DNA of 64,000 bases, taken from contig NZ_BNEB01000003.1 of assembly GCF_016860545.1 (NCBI RefSeq), positions 1,240,001-1,304,000 of the forward strand. The letters run 5' to 3'. Position 1 is the first letter of the stretch; every line of letters begins with the position of its first letter. Positions 35,021-43,931 of this stretch are shown here, in pieces. A program made the translations under genes and the position numbers. The DNA comes from Streptomyces asoensis. GTDB taxonomy: Bacteria; Actinomycetota; Actinomycetes; Streptomycetales; Streptomycetaceae. The notes under the pieces are model-generated. The model saw only the letters and a program-made list of their open reading frames with translations, was not told the DNA's origin and ran no database searches.

Positions 35021-36529
35021 CTAGTAGGAGAAGGCCATCGGCTTGTCGGCGTCCCGGGAGTCGCCACCGATCTTCGTGGGCGGGTTGAGGTCGGCTTCGG
35101 TGAGCTCGGGCGGGCCGGCCTTCACGTACTTGACCAGCAGCTTGACCTCGATGACGGCGAGGATCGCGTAGAGCGCCGTGAAGACGATCATGGAGGTGAG
35201 GACCTCGGCCTGGGACACCCCGGGGGAGACCGCGTCACGGGTCTGGAGGACGCCGTACACGACCCAGGGCTGACGGCCCATCTCGGTGAAGATCCAGCCC
35301 CAGGAGTTGGCGATCAGCGGGAACCCCAGGGTCCAGATCGCCGCCAGCCAGCAGAGCTTGGTCAGCTTGGGGCTGAGCGCCTTGTTCCGGAAGAGCACCA
35401 CATGGGGCACCTCGTCCTCGCCGACCCTCAGATGCCGTGGCAGCAGGAACTTCTTGCGGGTGAGCCAGAGCCCGGCCAGGCCGATCGCGAAGGACGTCAT
35501 GCCGAAGCCGATCATCCAGCGGAACCCCCAGTAGGCGACGGGGATGTTGGGCCGGTAGTCGCCGGGGCCGAACTTCTCCTGCTCGGCCTTGTTCACGTCG
35601 TTGATGCCGGGGACGTAGGAGCTGAAGTCGTCGTTGGCGAGGAAGGACAGCAGGCCCGGTATCTCGATCGCGACCTTGTTGTGCCCCTCCTCGACGTCTC
35701 CGTAGGCGAAGACCGAGAAGGGTGCGGGCGCCTCGCCGTCCCAGAGCGCCTCGGCGGCGGCCATCTTCATCGGCTGCTGCTTGAACATGACCTTGCCGAG
35801 GACGTCACCGCTGACGGCGGTGAGCAGTCCGGCGATCACCACGGTGACCAGGCCCAGCCGCAGCGAGGTCTTCATCACGGGGACGTGCTTCTTGCGGTAC
35901 AGATGGAAGGCGGCGATGCCGACCATGAACGCGCCGCCGGTGAGGAAGGCCGCGGACATGGTGTGGAAGACCTGGCTGAGCGCGGTGTTCTGGGTCAGCA
36001 CGGCCCAGAAGTCGGTGAGCTCGGCCCGGCCCTTCTCTTTGTTGATCCGGTAGCCGACGGGGTGCTGCATCCAGGAGTTGGCCGCCAGGATGAAGTACGC
36101 CGACAGGATCGTGCCGATCGAGACCATCCAGATGCAGGCCAGGTGGATCTTCTTCGGCAGCTTGTCCCAGCCGAAGATCCACAGACCGATGAAGGTGGAC
36201 TCGAAGAAGAAGGCGATCAGCGCCTCGAAGGCGAGCGGGGCACCGAAGACGTCACCGACGAAGCGCGAGTAGTCGGACCAGTTCATGCCGAACTGGAACT
36301 CCTGCACGATGCCGGTGACGACACCCATCGCGATGTTGATCAGGAAGAGCTTGCCCCAGAACTTCGTCGCCCTGAGGTACTTCTCGTTCTCCGTGCGCAC
36401 CCAGGCGGTCTGCAGCCCGGCGGTGAGGGCCGCGAGGGAGATCGTCAGGGGGACGAAGAGGAAGTGGTAGACGGTGGTGATGCCGAACTGCCAGCGCGCC
36501 AGTGTCTCCGGCGCCAGAGCCAGGTCCAC
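35021..36529 (-). CDS. cydA: Cytochrome bd oxidase subunit I
   Basis: A 502-residue haem-bearing subunit. Landmarks are the N-terminal ARWQFGITTVYHFLFVP with the haem His, FQFGMNWSDYSRFVGDVFG, the quinol-oxidation loop region (short Q loop, as in actinobacteria) and TEMGRQPWVVYGVL (GRQPW motif). GTG 36529 has AAGGAG seven bases upstream. It is the first gene of cydA-cydB-cydCD, regulated by Rex in S. coelicolor. Confidence 0.97.
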   Translation of the reverse strand: MDLALAPETLARWQFGITTVYHFLFVPLTISLAALTAGLQTAWVRTENEKYLRATKFWGKLFLINIAMGVVTGIVQEFQFGMNWSDYSRFVGDVFGAPLAFEALIAFFFESTFIGLWIFGWDKLPKKIHLACIWMVSIGTILSAYFILAANSWMQHPVGYRINKEKGRAELTDFWAVLTQNTALSQVFHTMSAAFLTGGAFMVGIAAFHLYRKKHVPVMKTSLRLGLVTVVIAGLLTAVSGDVLGKVMFKQQPMKMAAAEALWDGEAPAPFSVFAYGDVEEGHNKVAIEIPGLLSFLANDDFSSYVPGINDVNKAEQEKFGPGDYRPNIPVAYWGFRWMIGFGMTSFAIGLAGLWLTRKKFLLPRHLRVGEDEVPHVVLFRNKALSPKLTKLCWLAAIWTLGFPLIANSWGWIFTEMGRQPWVVYGVLQTRDAVSPGVSQAEVLTSMIVFTALYAILAVIEVKLLVKYVKAGPPELTEADLNPPTKIGGDSRDADKPMAFSY

Positions 36530-36565
36530 GTCGTCACTCCTTACCTCACGCTCGTGGATCACGCT

Positions 36566-36581
36566 TGTGAAAGCGTTCACA
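36566..36581. promoter_or_regulatory. Rex operator upstream of cydA
   Basis: TGTGAAAGCGTTCACA (on the minus strand TGTGAACGCTTTCACA) matches the Rex operator consensus TGTGAAnnnnTTCACA exactly. A further half-site TGTGAA overlaps to its right (36581-36587). In S. coelicolor Rex senses NADH/NAD+ and represses cydABCD, and an operator at this position is established there. A CATACT element on the minus strand near 36597 could be the -10, placing the operator at the start site. Confidence 0.92.
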
Positions 36582-36620
36582 TTCACAAGCTAGTATGCCG
36601 CACCGATTTTCGACAGGCGA

Positions 36621-36653
36621 AGGGGGGTCCCCGCTACCCGCGGAAACCCCCCT
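36621..36653 (-). terminator. Hairpin after the HisC-like gene
   Basis: AGGGGGGT (36621-36628) pairs with ACCCCCCT (36646-36653), and an inner CCGC/GCGG stem sits in the loop. It lies just downstream of the aminotransferase stop and upstream of the cydA promoter region. Confidence 0.6.
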
Positions 36654-36692
36654 CGGACCGCCTCCGACCAGCCGAAACCGGTGCGGACGGCG

Positions 36693-37772
<1,080 letters not shown>

Positions 37773-38189
37773 CGCAGTCCTCCTCGTGACCACCACCGGC
37801 TTCAATACTGCTCACCTTATGAGGATTCGGCGCGGCTGCGAACAGGTGAGAGGGGCCCGACCTCCCGAAACGGGGGGGAGAGCCCCGCGACTTCTCCGGA
37901 CGAAGCCCCACGAAGGCGTACGTCCCAGGGGGCGCGCCGCACATATATCTACGCGCCGGTAGTGCACTCCGTGGCGCGCATCCCTCGTGCAGGTGAGTTG
38001 AGACCTCTTCGAAACATCGGTGCCACGACAGGCTCATCCGTGCCGACACACCACGTCCTGGCATGGAACCGCGCAACTACCTGTGTTTCCAAGGCAGTTG
38101 AGCCACTTATGCCTTGCAGAAACGTGCCTGTCAACGCGTGCATATGCGTCCGCCCTACCCCACCGGATGAGCCCTACTATCGGCTCGCC
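37773..38189. other. Divergent intergenic region, no gene seen
   Basis: About 415 bases lie between the HisC-like and LacI genes. It must hold both promoters. TACTAT at 38175-38180 is a fair -10 for the right-hand gene. Otherwise nothing recognised; GC is lower than the genes, and no frame has coding bias. Confidence 0.4.
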
Positions 38190-39302
38190 ATGACAGCAGC
38201 AGGGAAGCACCAGGTGAGCCGCGCGGAAACCTCACGCCGAGGCAGCCGGCCGGGCCGGGCGGGCATCAGGGACGTGGCCGCCGCCGCCGGAGTGTCCATC
38301 ACGACCGTATCCGACGCCCTCAACGGCAAGGGCAGGCTCCCGGACGCCACCCGTCGCCATGTCCGCGAGGTCGCCGACCGACTCGGCTACCGCCCATCGG
38401 CGGCGGCCCGAACCCTCCGTACCGGCAAGTCGGGCCTCATCGGCCTGACCGTGACGACGTACGGGGATGAACCTTTCACCTTCACCGAGTTCGCCTACTT
38501 CGCGGAGATGGCGCGCGCCGCCACCTCGGCCGCGCTCGCCCGCGGCTACGCGCTCGTGATCCTCCCCGCGACCTCGCGCCACGACGTCTGGTCCAACGTG
38601 GCCCTGGACGGCACGGTCGTCATCGACCCCTCCGACCAGGACCCGGTGGTCAGCGAGCTGGTCCGGCAGGGCTTACCCGTCGTCTCCGACGGCCGCCCGG
38701 CCGGCACGCTCCCGGTCACCGCCTGGGTGGACAACGATCACGAGGCCGCCGTCCTCGACATCCTCGACCACCTGGCCGACGCCGGCGCCCGCCGCATCGG
38801 CCTGCTCACGGGCACCACGACCGACACCTACACACACCTGTCCACCAGCGCGTACCTGCGGTGGTGCGAACGGGTCGGCCAGGACCCGGTCTACGAGGCC
38901 TACCCCGCGCACGACCCGTGCGCCGGGGCCGTGGCCGCCGACCGGCTGCTGGCCCGTCCCGACCGGCCCGACGCCGTCTACGGCCTGTTCGACCCCAACG
39001 GCACCGACCTGCTCGCCGCCGCCCGCCGCTACGGGCTGCGCGTGCCCGAGGACCTGCTGGTCGTGTGTTGCAGCGAGTCCACGGTGTACGCCAACACCGA
39101 GCCGCCCGTCACCACGCTCTCGCTCAAACCCCGGCGCATCGGCACGGCGGTGATCCAACTCCTCATCGACGCCATCGAGGGAGAGGAGACGGACCGTCCG
39201 GTGGAGCAGGTCATACCGACGGAGCTGTTCGTGCGCACCTCGTCCCAGCGACGCTCCCCTCGGACGACGGTCAGCCCGCCACGGACCCCGGAGGGGAAGT
39301 AG
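38190..39302 (+). CDS. LacI-family regulator with a TTA codon
   Basis: A 370-residue LacI/GalR-type repressor. The N-terminal HTH (IRDVAAAAGVSITTVSDALNGKGRLPDATRRHVREVADRLGYRPSAAARTLRTGKSGLIGL) is followed by a periplasmic-binding-like sensor domain. Codon 162 (38673-38675) is TTA, so full translation needs the bldA tRNA and should be confined to later growth or development. Start ATG 38190 lies nine bases after a TACTAT -10, suggesting a leaderless mRNA; GTG 38214 with GGAAG is the alternative. It is probably the orthologue of a regulator in this chromosomal position in S. coelicolor. Confidence 0.87.
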   Translation: MTAAGKHQVSRAETSRRGSRPGRAGIRDVAAAAGVSITTVSDALNGKGRLPDATRRHVREVADRLGYRPSAAARTLRTGKSGLIGLTVTTYGDEPFTFTEFAYFAEMARAATSAALARGYALVILPATSRHDVWSNVALDGTVVIDPSDQDPVVSELVRQGLPVVSDGRPAGTLPVTAWVDNDHEAAVLDILDHLADAGARRIGLLTGTTTDTYTHLSTSAYLRWCERVGQDPVYEAYPAHDPCAGAVAADRLLARPDRPDAVYGLFDPNGTDLLAAARRYGLRVPEDLLVVCCSESTVYANTEPPVTTLSLKPRRIGTAVIQLLIDAIEGEETDRPVEQVIPTELFVRTSSQRRSPRTTVSPPRTPEGK

Positions 39303-39364
39303 CCCCGGCCCCGCCGCGGCTCGCCGCTCCTCGTACCCCTCGCCCACGCGACGGGGGGAGCGGC

Positions 39365-39592
39365 GAACGGCGTCGGGCGCTTTGGGGGGAAAGCGACGTC
39401 CGGCGTCGGGGGCTTGGGGGGCGGCGTCCGGCGTCGGGCGCTGCACGCTCCGGGGGGGGCGTCCGACGTCGGGGGCTTGGCGTCCGGCGTCGGCGGCTCG
39501 GCGCTTGGGGTCCGGCATCGGGCGCTGCACGCTCCGGGGGCCGGCGTCCGGCGTCCGGGGCTTCACGCTCGGCGTCGGCCGTCGGTGCGAGT
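39365..39592. repeat. Degenerate GGCGTC-rich repeat array
   Basis: After the LacI gene, short variants of GCGTCCGGCGTCGGG recur about ten times over 230 bases. A 23-bp segment beginning TCGGGCGCTGCACGCTCCGG is exact at 39434-39456 and 39518-39540, 84 bp apart. Irregular unit lengths rule out CRISPR; it looks like slippage-grown simple sequence. Confidence 0.75.
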
Positions 39593-39617
39593 CGGCGTCA
39601 ACGTAAGTCCGTAAACG

Positions 39618-39938
39618 TCACGTACGGGCGTTTTTCGGCGCGTTGGCGGTTTCTGGCATCAGGTCGACCGCGATCTCCCCGGCGGTCCCGGATGTCCCAC
39701 CCGCCGCACAGGCCTCTTCGTGCCCTTCCGGCTCACGGACATCCCGCTCCCCGGTCCGTGCCGTGGTCCGGAGTGTGCCTCCCGAGCACACTCCGGGAGT
39801 GGAACGCCGGTGCGGACGAGGTGCCACCGCGGTGAGAGCGCACTGCCGAAGCCCGGCCCAATCGGGGCGAAAGCCGCGATGAACTGGAGCCTTGCTCCGA
39901 TTCACCACCCCTGGGTCATCACACGGCACGATCCGCAT
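39618..39938 (-). CDS. Possible small hypothetical protein
   Basis: A 106-residue open frame, divergent from the phosphoesterase. It has a basic N-terminal half and an Ala/Gly/Glu-rich C-terminus, with no recognisable domain. AGGA lies immediately before ATG 39938, too close for a normal ribosome-binding site. Codon bias is only moderate. It may be a lineage-specific gene or a chance frame. Confidence 0.28.
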   Translation of the reverse strand: MRIVPCDDPGVVNRSKAPVHRGFRPDWAGLRQCALTAVAPRPHRRSTPGVCSGGTLRTTARTGERDVREPEGHEEACAAGGTSGTAGEIAVDLMPETANAPKNART

Positions 39939-40023
39939 TCCTATGATGGGCGCACGGCACCGCGGGCCGCTGCGACCAGGCAGCCCGAAGGGTGCAGATG
40001 CGGCGCGATGGTGGAGGGGTCTG

Positions 40024-41109
40024 ATGACTCAGGGGGCCGGTCAGGGACCCGAGGTGGAGCGTACGGCGACGTTGCGCGACTTCCGGGTGCCCGGGTACGT
40101 CAACGAGACCGGTCCGTACGACCACGGCACGGAGCCCGGCAATACCGCGCCGCCCCTCGAGGAACCGCTGGAACATCCGGACGGTTACACGCCGACCCAG
40201 CGCGACCTGCCGGTCATCAGCCGACGCGGCGACACCCTCCAGGTGGCCGTCGACCCCGCGACGACCCACGCCCCGGTTCCCTCGACCGGCCCGGGACCGC
40301 TGTTCGTCGTCGGCGACGTGCACGGCTACCTCGACGAACTGGTGGCCGCTCTCCAGGAGAAGGGCCTGGTCGACTCCGCGGGCAACTGGTGCGCGGGCAC
40401 CGCCCGGCTGTGGTTCCTCGGCGACTTCACCGACCGCGGCCCGGACGGCATCGGGGTCATCGACCTCGTCATGCGGCTCTCCGCCGAAGCCGCCGCGGCC
40501 GGCGGGTACTGCAAGGCCCTCATGGGCAACCACGAACTGCTGCTGCTCGGCGCCAAGCGCTTCGGGGACACCCCCGTCAACTCCGGCGCGGGCACCGCCA
40601 CCTTCCAGGCCGCCTGGCTGCTCAACGGCGGCCAGAAGTACGACATGGACCGTCTCCAGGACCACCACCTCCAGTGGATGGCCCGCCTCGACGCCGTCGA
40701 GGAGGTCGACGGTCATCTGCTCGTCCACTCCGACACCACCGCCTACCTCGACTACGGCGACTCGATCGAGGCGGTCAACGACACCGTCCGCGAGACGATC
40801 ACGCGTAATGACGCGGACGAAGTGTGGGACCTGTTCCGCAAGTTCACCAAGCGCTTCTCCTTCCGCGACGAGGGCGGCGCCGACGCCGTTCGCTCACTGC
40901 TCGATACGTACGGCGGCACCCGGATCGTTCACGGTCACAGCCCGATTCCCTATCTTCTGGGCGAAGTCGGCTCCGAGGAGGACGAGGACAGCGGCGGCCC
41001 GCACGTCGAGGGGCCCCACGTCTACGCGGACGGCCTGGCCATCGCGATGGACGGCGGCGTGACGATGGCCGGAAAACTGCTGGTCCAGCAACTGCCCCTG
41101 GAATCCTGA
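40024..41109 (+). CDS. Calcineurin-like metallophosphoesterase
   Basis: A 361-residue protein. The N-terminal 90 residues are a Pro/Asp-rich tail, followed by a phosphoprotein-phosphatase-type fold: FVVGDVHGYLDEL (GDxHG), FLGDFTDRGPDG (GDxxDRG), LMGNHELLLLG (GNHE), HSDT and VHGHSPIPYL. All metal-binding residues of the PPP/ApaH-like superfamily are present. It may act on protein phosphoserine or on dinucleotides; the substrate is unknown. ATG 40024 has GGAGGGG upstream. Confidence 0.88.
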   Translation: MTQGAGQGPEVERTATLRDFRVPGYVNETGPYDHGTEPGNTAPPLEEPLEHPDGYTPTQRDLPVISRRGDTLQVAVDPATTHAPVPSTGPGPLFVVGDVHGYLDELVAALQEKGLVDSAGNWCAGTARLWFLGDFTDRGPDGIGVIDLVMRLSAEAAAAGGYCKALMGNHELLLLGAKRFGDTPVNSGAGTATFQAAWLLNGGQKYDMDRLQDHHLQWMARLDAVEEVDGHLLVHSDTTAYLDYGDSIEAVNDTVRETITRNDADEVWDLFRKFTKRFSFRDEGGADAVRSLLDTYGGTRIVHGHSPIPYLLGEVGSEEDEDSGGPHVEGPHVYADGLAIAMDGGVTMAGKLLVQQLPLES

Positions 41110-41301
41110 GCATTCCCGGGGCAGAAGTTCCCCACGCCGGCCCCGTCGGCGACATCCCAGGCCAGGGGCCAATTTCGGCAAACCCCCTGTCACCCCATGC
41201 CGTCGCCGCTCTACCATCGGGTTATCCGTAGCAGGCTCCCCTCCGTTTCTGCCCGACGGCTCGTTGGCATGCGAGCCCCAAGCCCTACGGAGCATCGGGG
41301 G

Positions 41302-42177
41302 ATGCAGATGAACAGCGTTCCGCAGCACCTGAACAGCGAGGACCGCCAGGAGTACGAGCGGATCCTCGACGAGGCGCTGCGCTCCGCCCCACACCACCCG
41401 GAACTGGCTGCTGTCGGACAGCGGCTCAACCCCGAACAACTGCGCACCATGGCCCTCAACGCCTCCGCCCTCATCACCGTGGCGGCGGCCGCCGAGTACC
41501 AGCACTACGTCAAGGTCCGCGAGGAACTGCGCCATCCCGCGCCGGCCACCCCCTCGACCACGTCCGAGACCGGCTCGGCGGAGCCGGGCACGGCCGCGAT
41601 GGGCCTCGCCACGACCATGGGAGAAGCGGCCCAGGCCGCCGAGGCCGCCGGGGCGGGCGCCGTCGCCGCCGTCCTCACCCCTGTCCTCGCCGGTGCCGCG
41701 GCGCTGATCTTCCTGCTCGTCGGCTACATCCTCCGGGTGCTCGACCCCGGACAGGCGTTCGCCCGCACCATGCTCGCCGCCGGCTGGACGTTCGGAGCCG
41801 TCGCCGTGGCCGCGATCCTCGTCGCCATGGTGGCGCTGCTGCTCACCGCCCTGCGCAACCGACCCTCCCTCGAGGCCGGGCCGTACAGCGAACTGAGCGA
41901 GGAGGTCGACCAGGCCAGGGAAGCCTGGCGGGAAGCCCTGCTGGCGCGCGGCATCCTGCCGTTCCTCCAGGAGGCGCTCACCGACCCCGGCACGGCGACC
42001 GCCCTGCACACCACACCGTCCCCGCCGGCTCCCACCGGCCGCCTTCCGAAGATCGGCTACGACCGCCCCGGCTTCACCAGCCCGGACGACGGCCGCTCGA
42101 CCGGCCCGCGCCCGAGCTTCAGCAGCCCGGACTACACCAGCCCGGACTTCGGCGGCCCGGAGCACCAGCCGGAATAG
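41302..42177 (+). CDS. Conserved membrane protein, function unknown
   Basis: A 291-residue protein. A soluble N-terminus (about 1-75; HLNSEDRQEYERILDEALRSAPHHPEL) is followed by two hydrophobic segments (about 125-150 and 158-185), then a cytoplasmic tail with SSPDYTSPDFGGP-type Ser/Pro/Gly repeats. It is found in this location in related Streptomyces, but I know no function. ATG 41302 or ATG 41308; the latter has GGGGG six bases upstream. A hairpin array follows. Confidence 0.72.
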   Translation: MQMNSVPQHLNSEDRQEYERILDEALRSAPHHPELAAVGQRLNPEQLRTMALNASALITVAAAAEYQHYVKVREELRHPAPATPSTTSETGSAEPGTAAMGLATTMGEAAQAAEAAGAGAVAAVLTPVLAGAAALIFLLVGYILRVLDPGQAFARTMLAAGWTFGAVAVAAILVAMVALLLTALRNRPSLEAGPYSELSEEVDQAREAWREALLARGILPFLQEALTDPGTATALHTTPSPPAPTGRLPKIGYDRPGFTSPDDGRSTGPRPSFSSPDYTSPDFGGPEHQPE

Positions 42178-42182
42178 ACACC

Positions 42183-42289
42183 CGGCTTGCGCCCGCCCGG
42201 CTACCCCGCCGGGACGCGCAAGCCGCACGCCGTACGGCCGGGCCGTACGGCGCCTTCGCCATGCCCGGGCACGCCGTGCACGAAGGCGC
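42183..42289. terminator. Triple-hairpin array between convergent genes
   Basis: Three consecutive perfect stems lie between two convergent genes: CGGCTTGCGC/GCGCAAGCCG (42183-42225, with an inner CCCGGC/GCCGGG), GCCGTACGGCC/GGCCGTACGGC (42229-42251) and GCGCCTTCG/CGAAGGCGC (42250-42289). Together they form a strong bidirectional barrier. A weaker pairing follows to 42310. Confidence 0.75.
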
Positions 42290-42387
42290 GCGGTACCTCC
42301 GTGCACGGCCTGCCCATCGGCCCGGACGGGGCCCGGGCAGGGCTGATGGCGGGACAGCACGAGCGGTCAGGCCCGAGCGGGACGGCC

Positions 42388-43854
42388 TCAGAGGATGCCC
42401 GCATGACGCGCTGCCTTGATCCAACTGGGGAACTCGGACAGCAGCCGGTCGTAGAGCTCCTGGTCGGGGACGGTACTGATGTCGTCCACGGCGAAGAAGC
42501 CCACGTTGTCGACGCGACGCCCGGGAAGCGTGTCGAACCGCTCCAGCACTCCGTAGTCGGACCGTCCCAGCCCCACGAACTGCCAGAAGATCGGTTCCTC
42601 GACAGCCGCCCGCAGCTCCCGCTCGATCGCCGCGTCGCGGTGCACCCCTCCGTCGGAGAAGAAGAGCACCAGCGTCGGAGCCGCCGCCGGGTTCTCCCGC
42701 ACATACGACCTGACCTGCGCGATCGCCTTCTGCTCCTCGTTCTGGATGCCGATCGTCCGCATGTCGATCTGCCCCGGTTCCATCCCCCGGCGGGGTTTCT
42801 TGCTGCGCCGGAACAGGCTCATCTCGCCCACCCGCACATGCAGCCGCAGCCACTCGGGAAGCTCGCCCAGCCGCAGGTCGGGGAGGCGTGCGGCCTCACT
42901 GGCGAACGTCCAGGCCTGCATCTCCCCGTCGTCGTCGAGCTGTGCCGCCACGGCCGCCATCCGCTCCACGACGTCCGCCACGACCCCGCGCGAGTACAGG
43001 AACGACATGGACCCCGAGGCGTCGAGTACGAGCACGACCCGCGCGCTGACCCCGACCGCCCCGTGCTTTCTCAGGCTGACGGCCACCTGCTCCTTGCGCA
43101 GGGACAGCCGCTTGCGCATGTCGACGGGAAGCCGCTCCTCCTCCTTGGACAACCGCGCCCCGGACACCCCGCCGGACGCCGGGGCTACCGGCGGCGGCGC
43201 GTGCGGAGGAGCGACCGGCGAGGGGGCGGCAAGCGGAGGCGGAGGGGCGAGCGGCGATGGCGGGGTGAGCGGCGGAGGGGCGAGCGGCGCCGGGCCGGCC
43301 GACGTGGGCGCCCTCTCCGGCTCCTCGTCGACCGTGATCCCGAAGTCCGTGGCCACTCCGGCGAGCCCGGAGGCGTAGCCCTGTCCGACCGCCCGGAACT
43401 TCCAGCGTCCCTCGCGCAGGTACAGCTCACCCGCGATGAACGCCGTCTCCGTACCGGCCTGCATCTCGAAGCGGGCCAGTTCGGAGCCGGACCCGGTGCC
43501 GAGCAGTCTCAGCGTCAGGCCCCGCACCTGCCCGAAGGTGCCGCCGTCGGCCGACGCACACAGCACCACACGTGTGATCGCGCTCTCCAGCGAGCGGAGG
43601 TCCACCCGGACCGTGTCGGTCATGGTTCCGGCGTCGCGCCGCTTGCCGAGGTGGCGCACGGCGCCCGACGCGTGCAACGGCTGGTTGTAGAAGACGAAGT
43701 CCGTGTCGTCACGAACCCGCCCGTCCTGCGCCAGCAGCAGCGCCGAGGCGTCGATGTCCGGCCCGCCGGCCCCCTCGGCCCAGCTGAGTTCGACCTGTAC
43801 GTCCGGCGCGTCGACCGGCAGATTGGCACCCTTGCTCATGGATCGCGCTGTCAT
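42388..43854 (-). CDS. TerD-VWA domain protein
   Basis: A 488-residue protein. An N-terminal TerD-like domain (about 5-175; MSKGANLPVDAPDVQVELSW), a Pro/Ala-rich linker (about 185-235) and a C-terminal von Willebrand A domain (about 275-488) with the MIDAS motif DASGSMS. TerD domains bind calcium, and TerD-VWA proteins appear in tellurite/stress gene systems that scaffold at the membrane. No other ter genes are nearby. ATG 43854 or ATG 43839. The protein ends FPSWIKAARHAGIL. Confidence 0.88.
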   Translation of the reverse strand: MTARSMSKGANLPVDAPDVQVELSWAEGAGGPDIDASALLLAQDGRVRDDTDFVFYNQPLHASGAVRHLGKRRDAGTMTDTVRVDLRSLESAITRVVLCASADGGTFGQVRGLTLRLLGTGSGSELARFEMQAGTETAFIAGELYLREGRWKFRAVGQGYASGLAGVATDFGITVDEEPERAPTSAGPAPLAPPPLTPPSPLAPPPPLAAPSPVAPPHAPPPVAPASGGVSGARLSKEEERLPVDMRKRLSLRKEQVAVSLRKHGAVGVSARVVLVLDASGSMSFLYSRGVVADVVERMAAVAAQLDDDGEMQAWTFASEAARLPDLRLGELPEWLRLHVRVGEMSLFRRSKKPRRGMEPGQIDMRTIGIQNEEQKAIAQVRSYVRENPAAAPTLVLFFSDGGVHRDAAIERELRAAVEEPIFWQFVGLGRSDYGVLERFDTLPGRRVDNVGFFAVDDISTVPDQELYDRLLSEFPSWIKAARHAGIL

Positions 43855-43931
43855 GCAGGCAAGTCTGCCGAGCCGACGCCGGAGGGCAACCGAACGGACG
43901 TGATGTTCTCCTCCCACTTCTCCAGGTCAGG

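Larger units (their letters stand above)
39303..40023. other. Repeat-rich 720-base gap
   Basis: Between the LacI gene and the phosphoesterase: the repeat array (39365-39592), then an ambiguous minus-strand frame (39618-39938, listed separately) and the phosphoesterase leader. I cannot find a convincing known RNA. The GC-skewed array itself is unlikely to encode protein. Confidence 0.45.

Noticed and set aside
39365..39592. CRISPR array
   Set aside because: Repeat length and spacing are irregular and there are no unique spacers of constant length.
39382..39606. Small repetitive protein encoded across the GGCGTC array
   Set aside because: Open only because of repeat composition; no ribosome-binding site.
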